Below are positions 8,453 to 17,546 of a DNA stretch of 64,000 nt, one piece after another. Numbering within the stretch: position 1 is the stretch's first letter; each line of letters starts with the position of its first letter. The position numbers and the translations under genes were made by a program. The stretch is from Nocardia jejuensis NBRC 103114 (GTDB taxonomy: Bacteria > Actinomycetota > Actinomycetes > Mycobacteriales > Mycobacteriaceae), in NCBI RefSeq assembly GCF_001613145.1, contig NZ_BDBU01000037.1:1-64000 (forward strand), in the 5' to 3' direction. Below the pieces are notes generated by a model. It made no database searches and was not told the origin of the DNA. It saw only the letters and a program-made list of their open reading frames with translations.

Positions 8453-9463
8453 ATGACGGAAAGTAATCCCACACAGCAAACACTGTCGGCCCAATGGGCC
8501 AGAATTCTGACCGACGAACAAACTCCTGCGGCCGAAAAGATAACCGCGCGTACATGGTTGAACTATGGCCTGCGTATCCGTCGCGTGGAATTCCTGCCGC
8601 TGACGCTGACGGTGCCGCTGGTGCCGGCGCTGCTGGTCGCCGAGTCGGCCCGCGAGCTGTTCTCGCTGAACATGCTGCTGGCGACGGTGGTGGTGATCGT
8701 GTCGATCCAGGTCGGGAACATGGCGAACTGCCTGGCCGACCGCGAGATGGACGCCATCTACAAGACCCGGCTCTCGCAGGCGGTCTACGGCCTGGGCGTC
8801 ACGTCGGTCGTGCGGCAGATCGCGGCATCCGCGCTGCTGGTGGGACTGCTCGAAGGGTATCTGAGCTTCCGTACCGGCCACTGGGACCTGCTGCTCATCG
8901 GCGGCCTGTGGGCCCTGCTGGGAATCGGCTATTCGCTGCCGCCCCTGCATCTCAACGGCCGCGGCATCTGGCAGCTGCCGGTGCTGCTGGCGGTGTACTT
9001 CATCCTGCCGGGTCTGTTCGTGCTGCGGGCCTTCGAGCAACCCGTCGAATGGGCCGTGGTGGGCGTGATCTGCGGTTTCGCCCTCACCAATATCGGCATC
9101 ATCGTGATCAGCCACGCCGAGGACTACCCCGAGGACGAGCTGTACTCGATCCGCACCTATGTGCGCGCCCTCGGGCTGACCCGCGCCCTCACCCTCGGCG
9201 TCGGAATGCTCTGTGCCGGTGCCGCTTTGGTCACAGCGTCGATTCTCGTGGGCTTCGGGCCGAACTGGGGGCTGATCCCCTATCTGCTGGCCTGCCTGCT
9301 GGCCGCGCGATTCGTCGGCAAGACCGCGCTCGCGGTACGCGGCAAATCGATCGAGGACGGCGTCGCGGTGCTGCGCGCGCGGTCGAAACTCGCTCCCCCG
9401 CACACGATTCTGGTGGGTTGGACAACAGTCCTGCTTGCCGCCCTGGTCTTCGCGGCCGGTTAG
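8453..9463 (+). CDS. UbiA-family membrane prenyltransferase
   Basis: 336 residues, strongly hydrophobic with about eight or nine membrane segments. NCLADREMD (near residue 100) gives the first aspartate-rich NxxxDxxxD motif, and SHAEDYPEDELYSIRT (near 225) the second, polar motif. UbiA proteins join a prenyl diphosphate, or in some branches another activated group, to an aromatic or quinone acceptor using Mg2+. The start at 8453 was chosen because GGAGAAGG lies directly upstream; the frame is open further upstream but runs through the control region. First gene of the right-facing arm, upstream of the type III PKS whose aromatic or pyrone product could be its acceptor. Confidence 0.82.
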   Translation: MTESNPTQQTLSAQWARILTDEQTPAAEKITARTWLNYGLRIRRVEFLPLTLTVPLVPALLVAESARELFSLNMLLATVVVIVSIQVGNMANCLADREMDAIYKTRLSQAVYGLGVTSVVRQIAASALLVGLLEGYLSFRTGHWDLLLIGGLWALLGIGYSLPPLHLNGRGIWQLPVLLAVYFILPGLFVLRAFEQPVEWAVVGVICGFALTNIGIIVISHAEDYPEDELYSIRTYVRALGLTRALTLGVGMLCAGAALVTASILVGFGPNWGLIPYLLACLLAARFVGKTALAVRGKSIEDGVAVLRARSKLAPPHTILVGWTTVLLAALVFAAG

Positions 9464-9505
9464 CCGTCTGCGCCCTTCCCCCTTCACGACTCAGGAGACA
9501 GACGG

Positions 9506-10564
9506 ATGGCTATCCTGTACAAACCCGCGGTGACGTTCCCAGCGGAGGTCATCACCCTGGATCAGACCCTCGCGGTCGCCGAGCGGTTGCACGCCGACAA
9601 CCCGAACCTCGAACTCGCCCTGCGGCTGATCCGCAATACCGGCGTCGAGACCCGGAACGTGGTGCAGCCCTTGGAGGTCACGCTCACGCACCCCGGTTTC
9701 GAGGAACGCAACCTGGTGCACGAACGCGAGGCCAAGCACTACGTTCCGATCGTCGTGGCGGAGGCGCTGGCGAACGCCGGCCGGACCGCGAGCGATATCG
9801 ACGTCATCATCTACGTCTCGTGCACCGGCTTCATGATGCCCTCGATGACGGCCTGGATGATCAACGAGCTCGGTTTCCGGCCGTCCACCTCCCAGCTGCC
9901 GATCGCGCAATTGGGTTGTGCCGCAGGTGGTGCGGCACTGGCTCGCGCCATGGACTTCTGCCGGGCGCATCCGGGTTCGAACGCGCTCATCGTCGCGTGC
10001 GAGTTCTGCTCGCTGTGCTACCAGCCCACGGACATCGGAGTCGGCACCCTGCTGTCCAACGGCCTGTTCGGCGATGCCATCGCCGCGGTCGTTGTCTCCG
10101 ACACCGTATCGCCGGGTGATGTGGGAATCGAGCTGCGGCGCAACGCCTCCTACCTGATTCCCGGCACCGCCGAGTGGATCTCCTACGCCGTCCGCTCGAC
10201 CGGCTTCCACTTCCAGCTCGACAAGCGCGTCCCCGGCACGATGGAACCCCTTGCGCCGGTGCTGCGTACGGTCTCCGAGCAGGAGGGCTGGGACGCGGGC
10301 ATGCTCGACTTCTACATCGTGCACGCGGGCGGACCCCGCATCCTCGACGATCTGTCGAAGTTCCTCGACGTCCCTCCGAATCAGTTCCGCTACAGCCGCG
10401 AAACCCTCACCAGGCACGGCAATATCGCCAGCGCCGTGGTGCTGGACGCGATGCGCCGGCTGTTCGAGGACGAGGACAACCCGAAGATCGGCCGCGGCCT
10501 CATCGCCGGGTTCGGTCCGGGCATCACCGCAGAGATCTCATTGGGAGAGTGGTACACGAAATGA
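9506..10564 (+). CDS. Type III polyketide synthase, germicidin-synthase-like
   Basis: 352 residues, chalcone/stilbene synthase fold. The triad is complete: Cys138 in PIAQLGCAAGGAAL, His273 in FYIVHAGGPRIL and Asn306 in RHGNIASAVV. VSCTGFMMPSMTAW and ACEFCSLCYQPTDIGVG resemble what I recall of the actinobacterial germicidin/alkylpyrone synthase branch more than naphthol synthases (RppA); this is from memory, not a search. It should extend an acyl thioester starter with malonyl-type units and cyclise it to an alkylpyrone or alkylresorcinol. An AGGAGA site precedes the ATG. Its stop overlaps the cupin start. Confidence 0.92.
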   Translation: MAILYKPAVTFPAEVITLDQTLAVAERLHADNPNLELALRLIRNTGVETRNVVQPLEVTLTHPGFEERNLVHEREAKHYVPIVVAEALANAGRTASDIDVIIYVSCTGFMMPSMTAWMINELGFRPSTSQLPIAQLGCAAGGAALARAMDFCRAHPGSNALIVACEFCSLCYQPTDIGVGTLLSNGLFGDAIAAVVVSDTVSPGDVGIELRRNASYLIPGTAEWISYAVRSTGFHFQLDKRVPGTMEPLAPVLRTVSEQEGWDAGMLDFYIVHAGGPRILDDLSKFLDVPPNQFRYSRETLTRHGNIASAVVLDAMRRLFEDEDNPKIGRGLIAGFGPGITAEISLGEWYTK

Positions 10565-11088
10565 CGATCCAGGGTCTGTACGTCGCCCCCGGCGAGGGTA
10601 AGCGCCTGGTCAGTGCGGCGCACGAGGTGGTCTTCAAGGTCACCGGCGAACATTCCAGCGCCGCATCGAGTTTCGAGGTGCTGGTGCCCCCGGGCTTCGA
10701 CGTCGGGGCACACCGGCACGCGCACTCCGAAGAGCTGTTCTACATCGTGGAGGGCGAACTCGAGTTCCTCGCCTTCGAACCGGTGTCCAAGGACGGGCAC
10801 TGGTCGGAGTGGACCTCACACGAGGACCACAGCGTCATCACCGCGAAGGCGGGCAGCGTGCTTTTCGTCCCGCCCGGCTGCCCGCACGCCTTCCGCAACG
10901 CCTCGGATCGTCCGGCCAAGATGTTCTTCCAGGCCTCCCCGCCACCGGATCACGAGCACTATTTCGAGGGCCTGATCGAAATCTTCCGCACCGGAGAGGA
11001 AGTCGACCCCGAGGCGGTCGCCGCGCTGCGCGAGAAGTACGACATCGAGCAGTTCACCCAGCTGCGCTACATCCCGCCGGCCGAGTGA
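10561..11088 (+). CDS. Single-domain cupin protein
   Basis: 175 residues with one beta-barrel cupin. Motif 1 is HRHAHSEELFYIVEGELEF (two His plus Glu); motif 2 is PPGCPHAFRN (third His), so a metal site is intact. It could be a dioxygenase, isomerase or cyclase acting on the polyketide, or an unreactive stabilising protein. The start is the ATG of an ATGA overlap with the PKS stop, and its own stop overlaps the next start (GTGA), so it is co-translated with the PKS. Confidence 0.8.
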   Translation: MTIQGLYVAPGEGKRLVSAAHEVVFKVTGEHSSAASSFEVLVPPGFDVGAHRHAHSEELFYIVEGELEFLAFEPVSKDGHWSEWTSHEDHSVITAKAGSVLFVPPGCPHAFRNASDRPAKMFFQASPPPDHEHYFEGLIEIFRTGEEVDPEAVAALREKYDIEQFTQLRYIPPAE

Positions 11089-11891
11089 GTCCCCCGGTGC
11101 CGATACCCACCGTGCTCGCGATACCCGGCTCCCTGCGGAGCCGGTCCTTCAATCGCGCGTTCCTCGACGCGGTGCCCGGACTCCTCCCGTTCGCGTGCCG
11201 CTACCGGATCTTCGAGGATCTCGCCGATGTTCCCCTCTTCGACGAGGACATCGACGTCTATCCGGATCACCCCGGCGTGGCCGCACTGCGCGCCGCGGTC
11301 GCGGCGGCGGACGGGGTGATCATCGCCTCGCCCGAATACAACCAGTCCATTCCGGGGGTGCTGAAGAACGCGCTCGACTGGCTCTCGCGTCCGCACGGCG
11401 GTGGCGCGTTGCGCGGCAAGGCCGTGCTGCCGGTCGTTGTCACGCTGTCGCGGGGCAACGGCGCACGGGGGCTGGCCGATCTCAATCGGGTGGTGTCCTA
11501 CCTGGGCAACACCGTGCTCTACCAACCCGAGATCGTGCTGGCGTCGGCGCCGAGCCTGCTGCGCCCGGGCGCGGACGGGACCACCGAGATCACCGACGCG
11601 GCGGTGCGCGCACTGGTCACCGTCGCACTGGAACAGTTCGGCGCACTGCTGAGCGCGGGCACGGCCGCGGCGGCCACCGCGCTGTTCGATGCCCGGCGCG
11701 AGGCCGTCGAACGCGCCCGCTTCGCGCCGATGATTCGCGAAGCCCTCGGCCGCGGCGCGCCGCCCGCGGCCATCACCGAGCGACTGGGCAATGCGGGCGT
11801 GGACCCGGTGACGGCGGCGGGCTGGATCGCCGCGGAGGCCGGGACCACGCTCATCAGCTCCGGCAACGGATCTCCAGGAGGACATTCATGA
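11085..11891 (+). CDS. NADPH-dependent FMN reductase family protein
   Basis: 268 residues from a GTG at 11085 that overlaps the cupin stop. PGSLRSRSFNRAFL is the FMN phosphate-binding loop and ASPEYNQSIPGVLKNALDWL the family signature of flavodoxin-like NADPH:FMN or quinone reductases. These are normally about 180-200 residues; here an extra ~75 C-terminal residues (from about 195) rich in Ala and Arg follow. In the cluster it may reduce a quinone intermediate or supply reduced flavin. Confidence 0.82.
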   Translation: MSPPVPIPTVLAIPGSLRSRSFNRAFLDAVPGLLPFACRYRIFEDLADVPLFDEDIDVYPDHPGVAALRAAVAAADGVIIASPEYNQSIPGVLKNALDWLSRPHGGGALRGKAVLPVVVTLSRGNGARGLADLNRVVSYLGNTVLYQPEIVLASAPSLLRPGADGTTEITDAAVRALVTVALEQFGALLSAGTAAAATALFDARREAVERARFAPMIREALGRGAPPAAITERLGNAGVDPVTAAGWIAAEAGTTLISSGNGSPGGHS

Positions 11892-12580
11892 TCGACACCG
11901 CCGACGATGCCCGGCTCGATTTCCTCGACGCACGAGTCGTGGAGGTGCTCGAGCGGCTCGAGCAGGAGGCGTCCACGGACTCGGCGCGGCTCGGCGAGGT
12001 CGGAGCCTCGCTCGGTCGCCTCGGCGCGACACCGGATGCGCAAGCCCTGCAGGCGATCACGACGGTCGCCGAGCAGGCGCTGCTGCCGGTGGCTCGGCCG
12101 GTGGGCAGGCTGCTGTATCAACTGGCGCTGGCCACCGGCGCGCGGACCATCGTGGAATACGGCACCTCCCATGGCATGTCGACGCTGTACCTGGCGGCGG
12201 CCGCCGCGCGGACCGGCGCACGCGTGATCGGCACCGAACTCAGCGCCGCCAAGGCCGCGACCGCCACCGCCAATCTGGCGGCGGCGGGGCTGGCGGGCAA
12301 CACCCGGATTCTGGTCGGTGACGCCCGGGAAACCCTGCGGAGCCTGACCGATTCGATCGGCCTGCTGCTGTTGGACGGCTGGATTCCGCTGCACCTGCCG
12401 ATATTTCGGATCGTGGAGCCGATATTGGCCCCGGGCGCGGTGATCGTCTCGGACAATGTTTCCAAGCATGCGGACAAGATCGGCGACTTCCACCGATATC
12501 TGGCGGCGCGGCCGGACCGCTACGTGCGTACCGCCCTGCCCATCGACGACGGTATCGATCTGATCACCCGGCTTCGATGA
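11888..12580 (+). CDS. SAM-dependent O-methyltransferase
   Basis: 230 residues, class I methyltransferase of the caffeoyl-CoA/catechol type. IVEYGTSHGMSTLYLA (near residue 88) is motif I for SAM; IGTELSAAKA carries the acidic ribose-binding residue, and LLLLDGWIPLHL and VIVSDNV are the later acidic motifs near the metal site. A helical N-terminal region of ~75 residues caps the active site. It overlaps both neighbours by 4 bp and has an AGGAGG upstream. Probable role: methylating a phenolic or enolic oxygen of the polyketide. Confidence 0.86.
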   Translation: MIDTADDARLDFLDARVVEVLERLEQEASTDSARLGEVGASLGRLGATPDAQALQAITTVAEQALLPVARPVGRLLYQLALATGARTIVEYGTSHGMSTLYLAAAAARTGARVIGTELSAAKAATATANLAAAGLAGNTRILVGDARETLRSLTDSIGLLLLDGWIPLHLPIFRIVEPILAPGAVIVSDNVSKHADKIGDFHRYLAARPDRYVRTALPIDDGIDLITRLR

Positions 12581-14904
12581 CGGGTCCCGCACCCATCACC
12601 GTGAGAGAGGTTGCGACCGTGGAGAATTCCTGGCTGGAGCGGATCGCGCGGTTCGCGGTCACCCGCCCGCGCGCGGTGCTCGGTGCGACGCTGCTGCTGA
12701 TCATCGTGTGCGGCGGGCTCGGCGCGACCGTCGCCTCGCACGTGAAGGCCGGCGGCTTCACCCCGCCCGAAGCCGAGTCCAGCCGGGCCACCGAGCTGCT
12801 GAACGCCGAGTTCGGCGGCGCGGCACCGAACTTCGTCCTCACCGTCGCCACGGATGCCGGGGTCGAGAGCGAGCAGGCGCGCACGGCGGGCTCCGAACTC
12901 GCGGCACTGCTGCACGCGCGGCCCGATATCGCGGTGGTGCAGTCCTACTGGTCCACCGCGCCGGATCTGCGCACCGCACTGCGAAGTTCCGACGGGCATA
13001 CCGCGCTGGTCCTGGCCCGCATCGGCGGCGACGACACCGCCCAGCAGGCCTCGGCCGACGAGATCGTCGACGCGCTTCCGCGATTCCAGGACGTGACGGT
13101 GAAAGCCGGTGGGTACGCGACGACCTTGCGCGACCTCAACGCGGTCAGCATCCAGGATCTCGCGCTGGCCGAGGCCATCGCCGTTCCGCTCTCGGCGCTG
13201 GTGCTGGTGCTGGTGTTCGGCAGCCTGGTGGCCGCGCTGCTACCGGTGGCCATCGGATTGGTGTCCATCGTGACCACCATGGCGTTGCTGCGGCTGCTGA
13301 CCGAGGTCACCGATGTATCGGTCTTCGCCCTGAACACCACCACCGCGCTGGGTCTGGCGCTCGCGATCGACTACAGCCTGTTCATCGTCTCGCGCTATCG
13401 GGAGGAGATCGAGGCCGGGCACGATCTACCCGAGGCCGCGGTCCGCGCCGTCTGCACCGCCGGGCGCACCGTGCTGTATTCCGCTCTGGTGGTGGTGCTT
13501 TCGCTCGCGGCGCTGATCGTGTTCCCGATGTTCTTCCTGCGCTCGTTCGCCTACAGCGGGCTCGCGGTCGTCGCGGCGGCGGCCCTGGCCGCGGTCATCG
13601 TGCTGCCCGCCTGTCTGGCCTTGCTCGGACCCCGGATCAACGCGCTGGATCTGCGGGTGCCGGTGCGCCGGATACTGCGGCGGGGAGCACCGCGCGCGGT
13701 GCCGCCGGAGCAGAGCGCCTGGTATCGCATGGTCACCGGCGTCACCCGGCGCGCGGTGCCGATCGCCGTGGTCGTGCTGGCGATCCTGCTCCTGCTCGGG
13801 TCTCCCTTCCTCGGAATCAGATTCGGCACCCCGGACGATCGAGCCATCCGCGAGGGGGCCACCTCCAGTCGCGAGGTCGGCGACATCCTGCGTGAGGACT
13901 TCACCCAGAACCCGGCCAATGCCATCACCGTCGGGCTGCCCGGCTTCCACGGCGCTCCCGAGGCGATCGGCTCCTACGCGGCCGAATTGTCCAAGGTGCC
14001 GGGTGCTTCCGCGGTCCTGTCCGGCGCCGGTACCTACATCAACGGCGCGCGGCTGGCCTCCGCGCCGGCGGGCATGATCACCGACGCCGGCGCGGTGGTC
14101 GCCGTGAGCACCGCACTGGACCCGTATTCCGCTGCGGGAGAAGAACAATTGGATCGCTTGCGCGCGGTGACCGCGCCGGTGCCACCGTTGTTCACGGGTG
14201 CGGCGGCGGAGAACGTGGACTCCCTGCACGCGATCGGCGCGAAACTCCCGATCGCCGCCGCCTGGATCGTGCTGGCCATGTTCATCGTCCTGTTCCTGTT
14301 CACCGGCAGTGTGGTGCTCCCGGTGAAGGCATTGCTGATGAACTTCCTGTCCCTCACCGCCGCCTTCGGGGCCATGGTGTGGGTGTTCCAGGACGGGCAT
14401 CTGGCCGGTCTGCTCGGCTTCACCCCCACCGGCTACCTGGTCGCCAATGTGCCGATCATGATGTTCTGCCTGGCCTTCGGCATGTCCATGGACTACGAGG
14501 TCTTCCTGCTCTCCCGCATTCGGGAGGAATGGCTGGCCTCCGGGGGAACCACCGCCGACAACACGCACGCCGTGGCGATGGGCGTGGCCCGCACCGGCCG
14601 CATCTTCACCGCCGCCGCGGTCCTGATGGCCATCGTGCTCGGCGCCCTGACCTTCTCCCGGCTCTCGTTCATCCAGCTCATGGGCCTGGGCCTGGCCATC
14701 ACCGTCCTCGCGGACGCCACCCTGGTCCGCTGCCTGCTGGTGCCCTCGCTCATGAGGTTGATGGGCCGCTGGAACTGGTGGGCGCCGAGGCCCCTGCGCA
14801 TCCTGCACGACCGGATCGGATTGTCGGAGCGGGAGGGTTCCGCTCGCACGCAGGTCGCGGCGGCCGATGCGCCTCCGGCGGAAAGCGGTGCTCACCGCAC
14901 ATGA
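12577..14904 (+). CDS. MMPL/RND-family transporter
   Basis: 775 residues with two halves, each an N-terminal membrane helix, a soluble domain, and a cluster of five helices. The paired Asp-Tyr proton-relay motifs are present: AIDYSLFIVSRYREEIE in the first half and SMDYEVFLLSRIREEW in the second. Members export lipids and lipidated polyketides across the mycolata inner membrane. Its stop-start overlap with the methyltransferase makes it the last gene of the right-facing arm and the likely exporter of the product. Confidence 0.9.
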   Translation: MTGPAPITVREVATVENSWLERIARFAVTRPRAVLGATLLLIIVCGGLGATVASHVKAGGFTPPEAESSRATELLNAEFGGAAPNFVLTVATDAGVESEQARTAGSELAALLHARPDIAVVQSYWSTAPDLRTALRSSDGHTALVLARIGGDDTAQQASADEIVDALPRFQDVTVKAGGYATTLRDLNAVSIQDLALAEAIAVPLSALVLVLVFGSLVAALLPVAIGLVSIVTTMALLRLLTEVTDVSVFALNTTTALGLALAIDYSLFIVSRYREEIEAGHDLPEAAVRAVCTAGRTVLYSALVVVLSLAALIVFPMFFLRSFAYSGLAVVAAAALAAVIVLPACLALLGPRINALDLRVPVRRILRRGAPRAVPPEQSAWYRMVTGVTRRAVPIAVVVLAILLLLGSPFLGIRFGTPDDRAIREGATSSREVGDILREDFTQNPANAITVGLPGFHGAPEAIGSYAAELSKVPGASAVLSGAGTYINGARLASAPAGMITDAGAVVAVSTALDPYSAAGEEQLDRLRAVTAPVPPLFTGAAAENVDSLHAIGAKLPIAAAWIVLAMFIVLFLFTGSVVLPVKALLMNFLSLTAAFGAMVWVFQDGHLAGLLGFTPTGYLVANVPIMMFCLAFGMSMDYEVFLLSRIREEWLASGGTTADNTHAVAMGVARTGRIFTAAAVLMAIVLGALTFSRLSFIQLMGLGLAITVLADATLVRCLLVPSLMRLMGRWNWWAPRPLRILHDRIGLSEREGSARTQVAAADAPPAESGAHRT

Positions 14905-14931
14905 CTCAGTGCACAGTCGTACACTCAGATC

Positions 14932-16182
14932 ATGGTGGAGACGATGCCGCAGCGGCGAGCGGAAATCCGGGCGTTGGCACGGCTGGCGGGCGATGAGCTC
15001 GGCGGCGCGATCGACGGTATCGGAACCACGCACCGCGCGATCAGTGATCATGTGTTCGCCGCGGTGGCCCTGGGTGTCGGCCAGGCCGCGCTGCCGGTGA
15101 AGGTGGTGCACGATGCCATCACCGACGGCGTGTATCGCATGGTCAGCGGCGGCGCGGTCACCGCGGGCACGGTGGCGGAGCTCGCGGCGGACCTGCCCGG
15201 CATTCCCATGCCCTCGCGCACCGTCTACGGCTCGGGTCTGCTCGCCGCGCTCCAGGGGCTGATCGGGGACAGCCTCGAGGACGAACGGCCGATCCTGGCC
15301 TCACCCATGGCATTTCGCGTCGACGGGGAACCGGTCGGGCCGAAGGACATCGGCATGATGGTGACCGATCCGCGCCCGCGAATCGTGCTCTTCCTGCACG
15401 GGCTGGTGGAGACCGAACACGCCTGGCGACTCGGCGGCCGGCCCAGCTACGCCGAGCGGCTCGACACCGATCTCGACCGCTCCACCCTCATGGTGCGGTT
15501 CAACAGCGGCCTGCACATCTCCGAGAATGCCCGCCAGCTCGAGGTGCTGCTGCGTGATCTGGTCGAGTACTGGCCGGTGGAGGTCGAGGAGATCGCCCTG
15601 GTCTGCCATTCGATGGGCGGCCTGATCGCGCGCGGCGCGTGCCACCGAGCCGATGCGGCACAGCAGGATTGGGTGCGGCTCGTGCGTCAGATCGTCTGCC
15701 TCGGCTCGCCGCATCTGGGCGCGCCGCTCGAACAGCTGGTGCACGTCGCCTCCGCCGCCCTGGACCGCCTGCCCGAGACGCGACCCTTCGCACGACTGCT
15801 GCGCCGCCGCAGCGCGGGAATCCGGGATCTGCGCGAGGGCTCGCTGGTGGACGAGGACTGGGAGGGCTTGGACGTGGACGACCTGCGCCGCAGGGCGATC
15901 GCCGAAATCCCGCTGCTGCCCGGCGCGGACCACTACTTCGTCACCGCCTCGATCACCCGCAGTCCGCGCCATCCGCTCGGTCGCATCATCGGCGACGGCC
16001 TGGTCCTGCCCAGCAGCGGCTCGGGCCGAAACCGCGCCCGCCGCATCGGCTTCGACGACGCCAACGGCCTGCACCTGCCGGGCGCGAACCACTTCAGCCT
16101 GCTCAACCACGACGCCGTCTACGCCGCGCTGCTGGGCTGGCTCGGCGACAGAGCCGAGAGCCAGACGCCTCAGGCCGGGTGA
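14932..16182 (+). CDS. Alpha/beta hydrolase, lipase/esterase-like
   Basis: 416 residues. VLFLHGLVETEHAW is the oxyanion-hole region and ALVCHSMGGLIAR the nucleophile elbow (GxSxG variant CHSMG), followed by VCLGSPHLGAPLE as in triacylglycerol lipases and PGAP1-like proteins. The late histidine is in LPGANHFSLLNHD. The first ~150 residues are helical and specific to this subfamily. No clear ribosome binding site precedes the ATG; TACACT lies nine bases upstream, so the transcript could be leaderless. It may or may not belong to the biosynthetic cluster. Confidence 0.8.
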   Translation: MVETMPQRRAEIRALARLAGDELGGAIDGIGTTHRAISDHVFAAVALGVGQAALPVKVVHDAITDGVYRMVSGGAVTAGTVAELAADLPGIPMPSRTVYGSGLLAALQGLIGDSLEDERPILASPMAFRVDGEPVGPKDIGMMVTDPRPRIVLFLHGLVETEHAWRLGGRPSYAERLDTDLDRSTLMVRFNSGLHISENARQLEVLLRDLVEYWPVEVEEIALVCHSMGGLIARGACHRADAAQQDWVRLVRQIVCLGSPHLGAPLEQLVHVASAALDRLPETRPFARLLRRRSAGIRDLREGSLVDEDWEGLDVDDLRRRAIAEIPLLPGADHYFVTASITRSPRHPLGRIIGDGLVLPSSGSGRNRARRIGFDDANGLHLPGANHFSLLNHDAVYAALLGWLGDRAESQTPQAG

Positions 16183-16351
16183 ACGGGCCCGGTCCGCACC
16201 TCCACGGGACCGCGCGCAAGGGAACCGGCTGTGACGCACCGGGACCGAGCGGGCGCGGCCGCTCATCGGCGTCGCCGCCCCGGCCGGTGATCGGCCCAAC
16301 CGCGGCAATACCGGGCATCGGGAATTATCCAACCGGTTACAACCTTTCAAT

Positions 16352-16371
16352 CGTCTATAGACAGTTAGACG
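16352..16371. promoter_or_regulatory. Palindrome upstream of the PPOX-family gene
   Basis: CGTCTA and TAGACG are separated by 8 bp, and the left part itself holds the perfect palindrome GTCTATAGAC. It lies about 50 bp before the flavoprotein start, in an AT-richer patch than its surroundings, so it is a reasonable operator or promoter core. The regulator is unknown. Confidence 0.45.
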
Positions 16372-16389
16372 GTTCCGAAAGGTGTCGCC

Positions 16390-16425
16390 ATGCACAGCCA
16401 TTCCCCCGAGCGCGGGCCACGATGA
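16390..16425 (+). other. Possible 11-codon upstream reading frame
   Basis: An ATG at 16390 with GAAAGG eleven bases upstream opens an 11-residue frame, MHSHSPERGPR, whose TGA overlaps the ATG of the next gene. The three early histidine or serine residues are suggestive but prove nothing. It could couple translation of the downstream gene or be chance. Confidence 0.35.
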
Positions 16426-17054
16426 CCGGGCACTACGGACAGGTCGCCTTCACCGAGTCGGTCCGCGAACACCAGCGCGAGGCCGGGAGCCTGCGCAGCT
16501 ACGAGCGGATGACCTCGGTCCCGGCGCTCGCGGATGAGATCGGCCCGGACGAAGCGGGGTTCATCGGCGAGCGCGACAGTTTCTACCTGGCGACGGTCGG
16601 TGAGACCGGCTGGCCGTACATCCAGCATCGCGGCGGGCCGCGCGGCTTCCTGAAGGTGATCGACGCCCACACCCTGGGCTTCGCCGATTTCCGGGGCAAC
16701 CGCCAGTACATCAGCCGCGGCAATCTCGATCACGACGATCGGGTCTCGTTGTTCCTGATGGATTACGCCGCCAAGGCCCGCATGAAGATATTCGGACGAG
16801 CCCGCATCGTCGAGATCGCCGACGATCCGACACTCGTTGCGGCACTGACCGTCCCGGAGTATCAGGCCAAGGTCGAGCGTGCCGTGCTGATCGAGGTCGA
16901 AGCCTTCGACTGGAACTGCCGCCAGCACATCCCGGAGCTGTATCCCCGCGACGCGGTGGCACAGGCGCTGGGTTCCCTGCGCGATCGCGTGGCCGAACTC
17001 GAACGCGAGAATGCGGCATTGCGCCTGGCCGGGAGACCGCGCCCCGCCGTGTGA
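16422..17054 (+). CDS. Pyridoxamine 5'-phosphate oxidase-family flavoprotein
   Basis: 210 residues. After a ~50-residue helical N-terminus, RDSFYLATVGETGWPYIQHR and YISRGNLDHDDRVSLFLMD are typical of the split-barrel FMN (or F420) fold. KIFGRARIVE and a C-terminal coiled segment (RDRVAELERENAAL) follow. No reaction can be assigned. The start ATG at 16422 shares its ATGA with the small upstream frame; the open frame before it is antisense-like and unsupported. Confidence 0.78.
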   Translation: MTGHYGQVAFTESVREHQREAGSLRSYERMTSVPALADEIGPDEAGFIGERDSFYLATVGETGWPYIQHRGGPRGFLKVIDAHTLGFADFRGNRQYISRGNLDHDDRVSLFLMDYAAKARMKIFGRARIVEIADDPTLVAALTVPEYQAKVERAVLIEVEAFDWNCRQHIPELYPRDAVAQALGSLRDRVAELERENAALRLAGRPRPAV

Positions 17055-17063
17055 GAATGCGGC

Positions 17064-17546
17064 ATGGCAATGAAGCTCGACGCACTCGACTCCGCGCTGT
17101 TGAAGGAGTTGGCCGCCGATCCGCGCACGCCGATCCTGGACCTGGCGGCGCGACTGGGAATCGCGCGCAATACGGTCCAGGCGCGGATGAAGCGGCTCGA
17201 GGCGGCGGGGGCGGTGCGCGGATATCTGCCGGATGTGGATCTGCAGGCGATCGGGTTCGCGGTACACGCGTTTCTGGGGATCGAACTCGATCAGAACAGG
17301 ATGGACGACATCGTCGAGGCGCTGCGCGCGTTCCCGCACGTGCTCGAGGTGCACGCGACGACCGGGCGCTCCGACCTGCTGGTACGGATCGCGGCGCGGT
17401 CGCAGCAGGATCTGCTGGAGATCATCCAGCGGGTGCACGCCATTCACGGGGTCAAGCACACCGAGACGATGCTGGCGCTGGCCACGCCGATCGAGTATCG
17501 ATCCCTCCCCCTGGTCGAACATCTGACCGCCAACCCTCGACCCTGA
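17064..17546 (+). CDS. Lrp/AsnC-family transcriptional regulator
   Basis: 160 residues. An N-terminal winged helix (LDALDSALLKELAADPRTPI, then DLAARLGIARNTVQARMKRL) is joined to a RAM/ActR effector domain (HVLEVHATTGRSDLLVRIAA). Such regulators sense amino acids. It sits 220 bp before the 2-oxoacid oxidoreductase and 4 kb before an amino-acid dehydrogenase and permease, so it probably controls that group. A second ATG two codons in is an alternative start. Confidence 0.9.
   Translation: MAMKLDALDSALLKELAADPRTPILDLAARLGIARNTVQARMKRLEAAGAVRGYLPDVDLQAIGFAVHAFLGIELDQNRMDDIVEALRAFPHVLEVHATTGRSDLLVRIAARSQQDLLEIIQRVHAIHGVKHTETMLALATPIEYRSLPLVEHLTANPRP

Noticed and set aside
8258..9487. Minus-strand frame opposite the UbiA gene
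   Set aside because: Low-complexity His/Gln/Arg product; the plus strand has membrane helices and both aspartate motifs.
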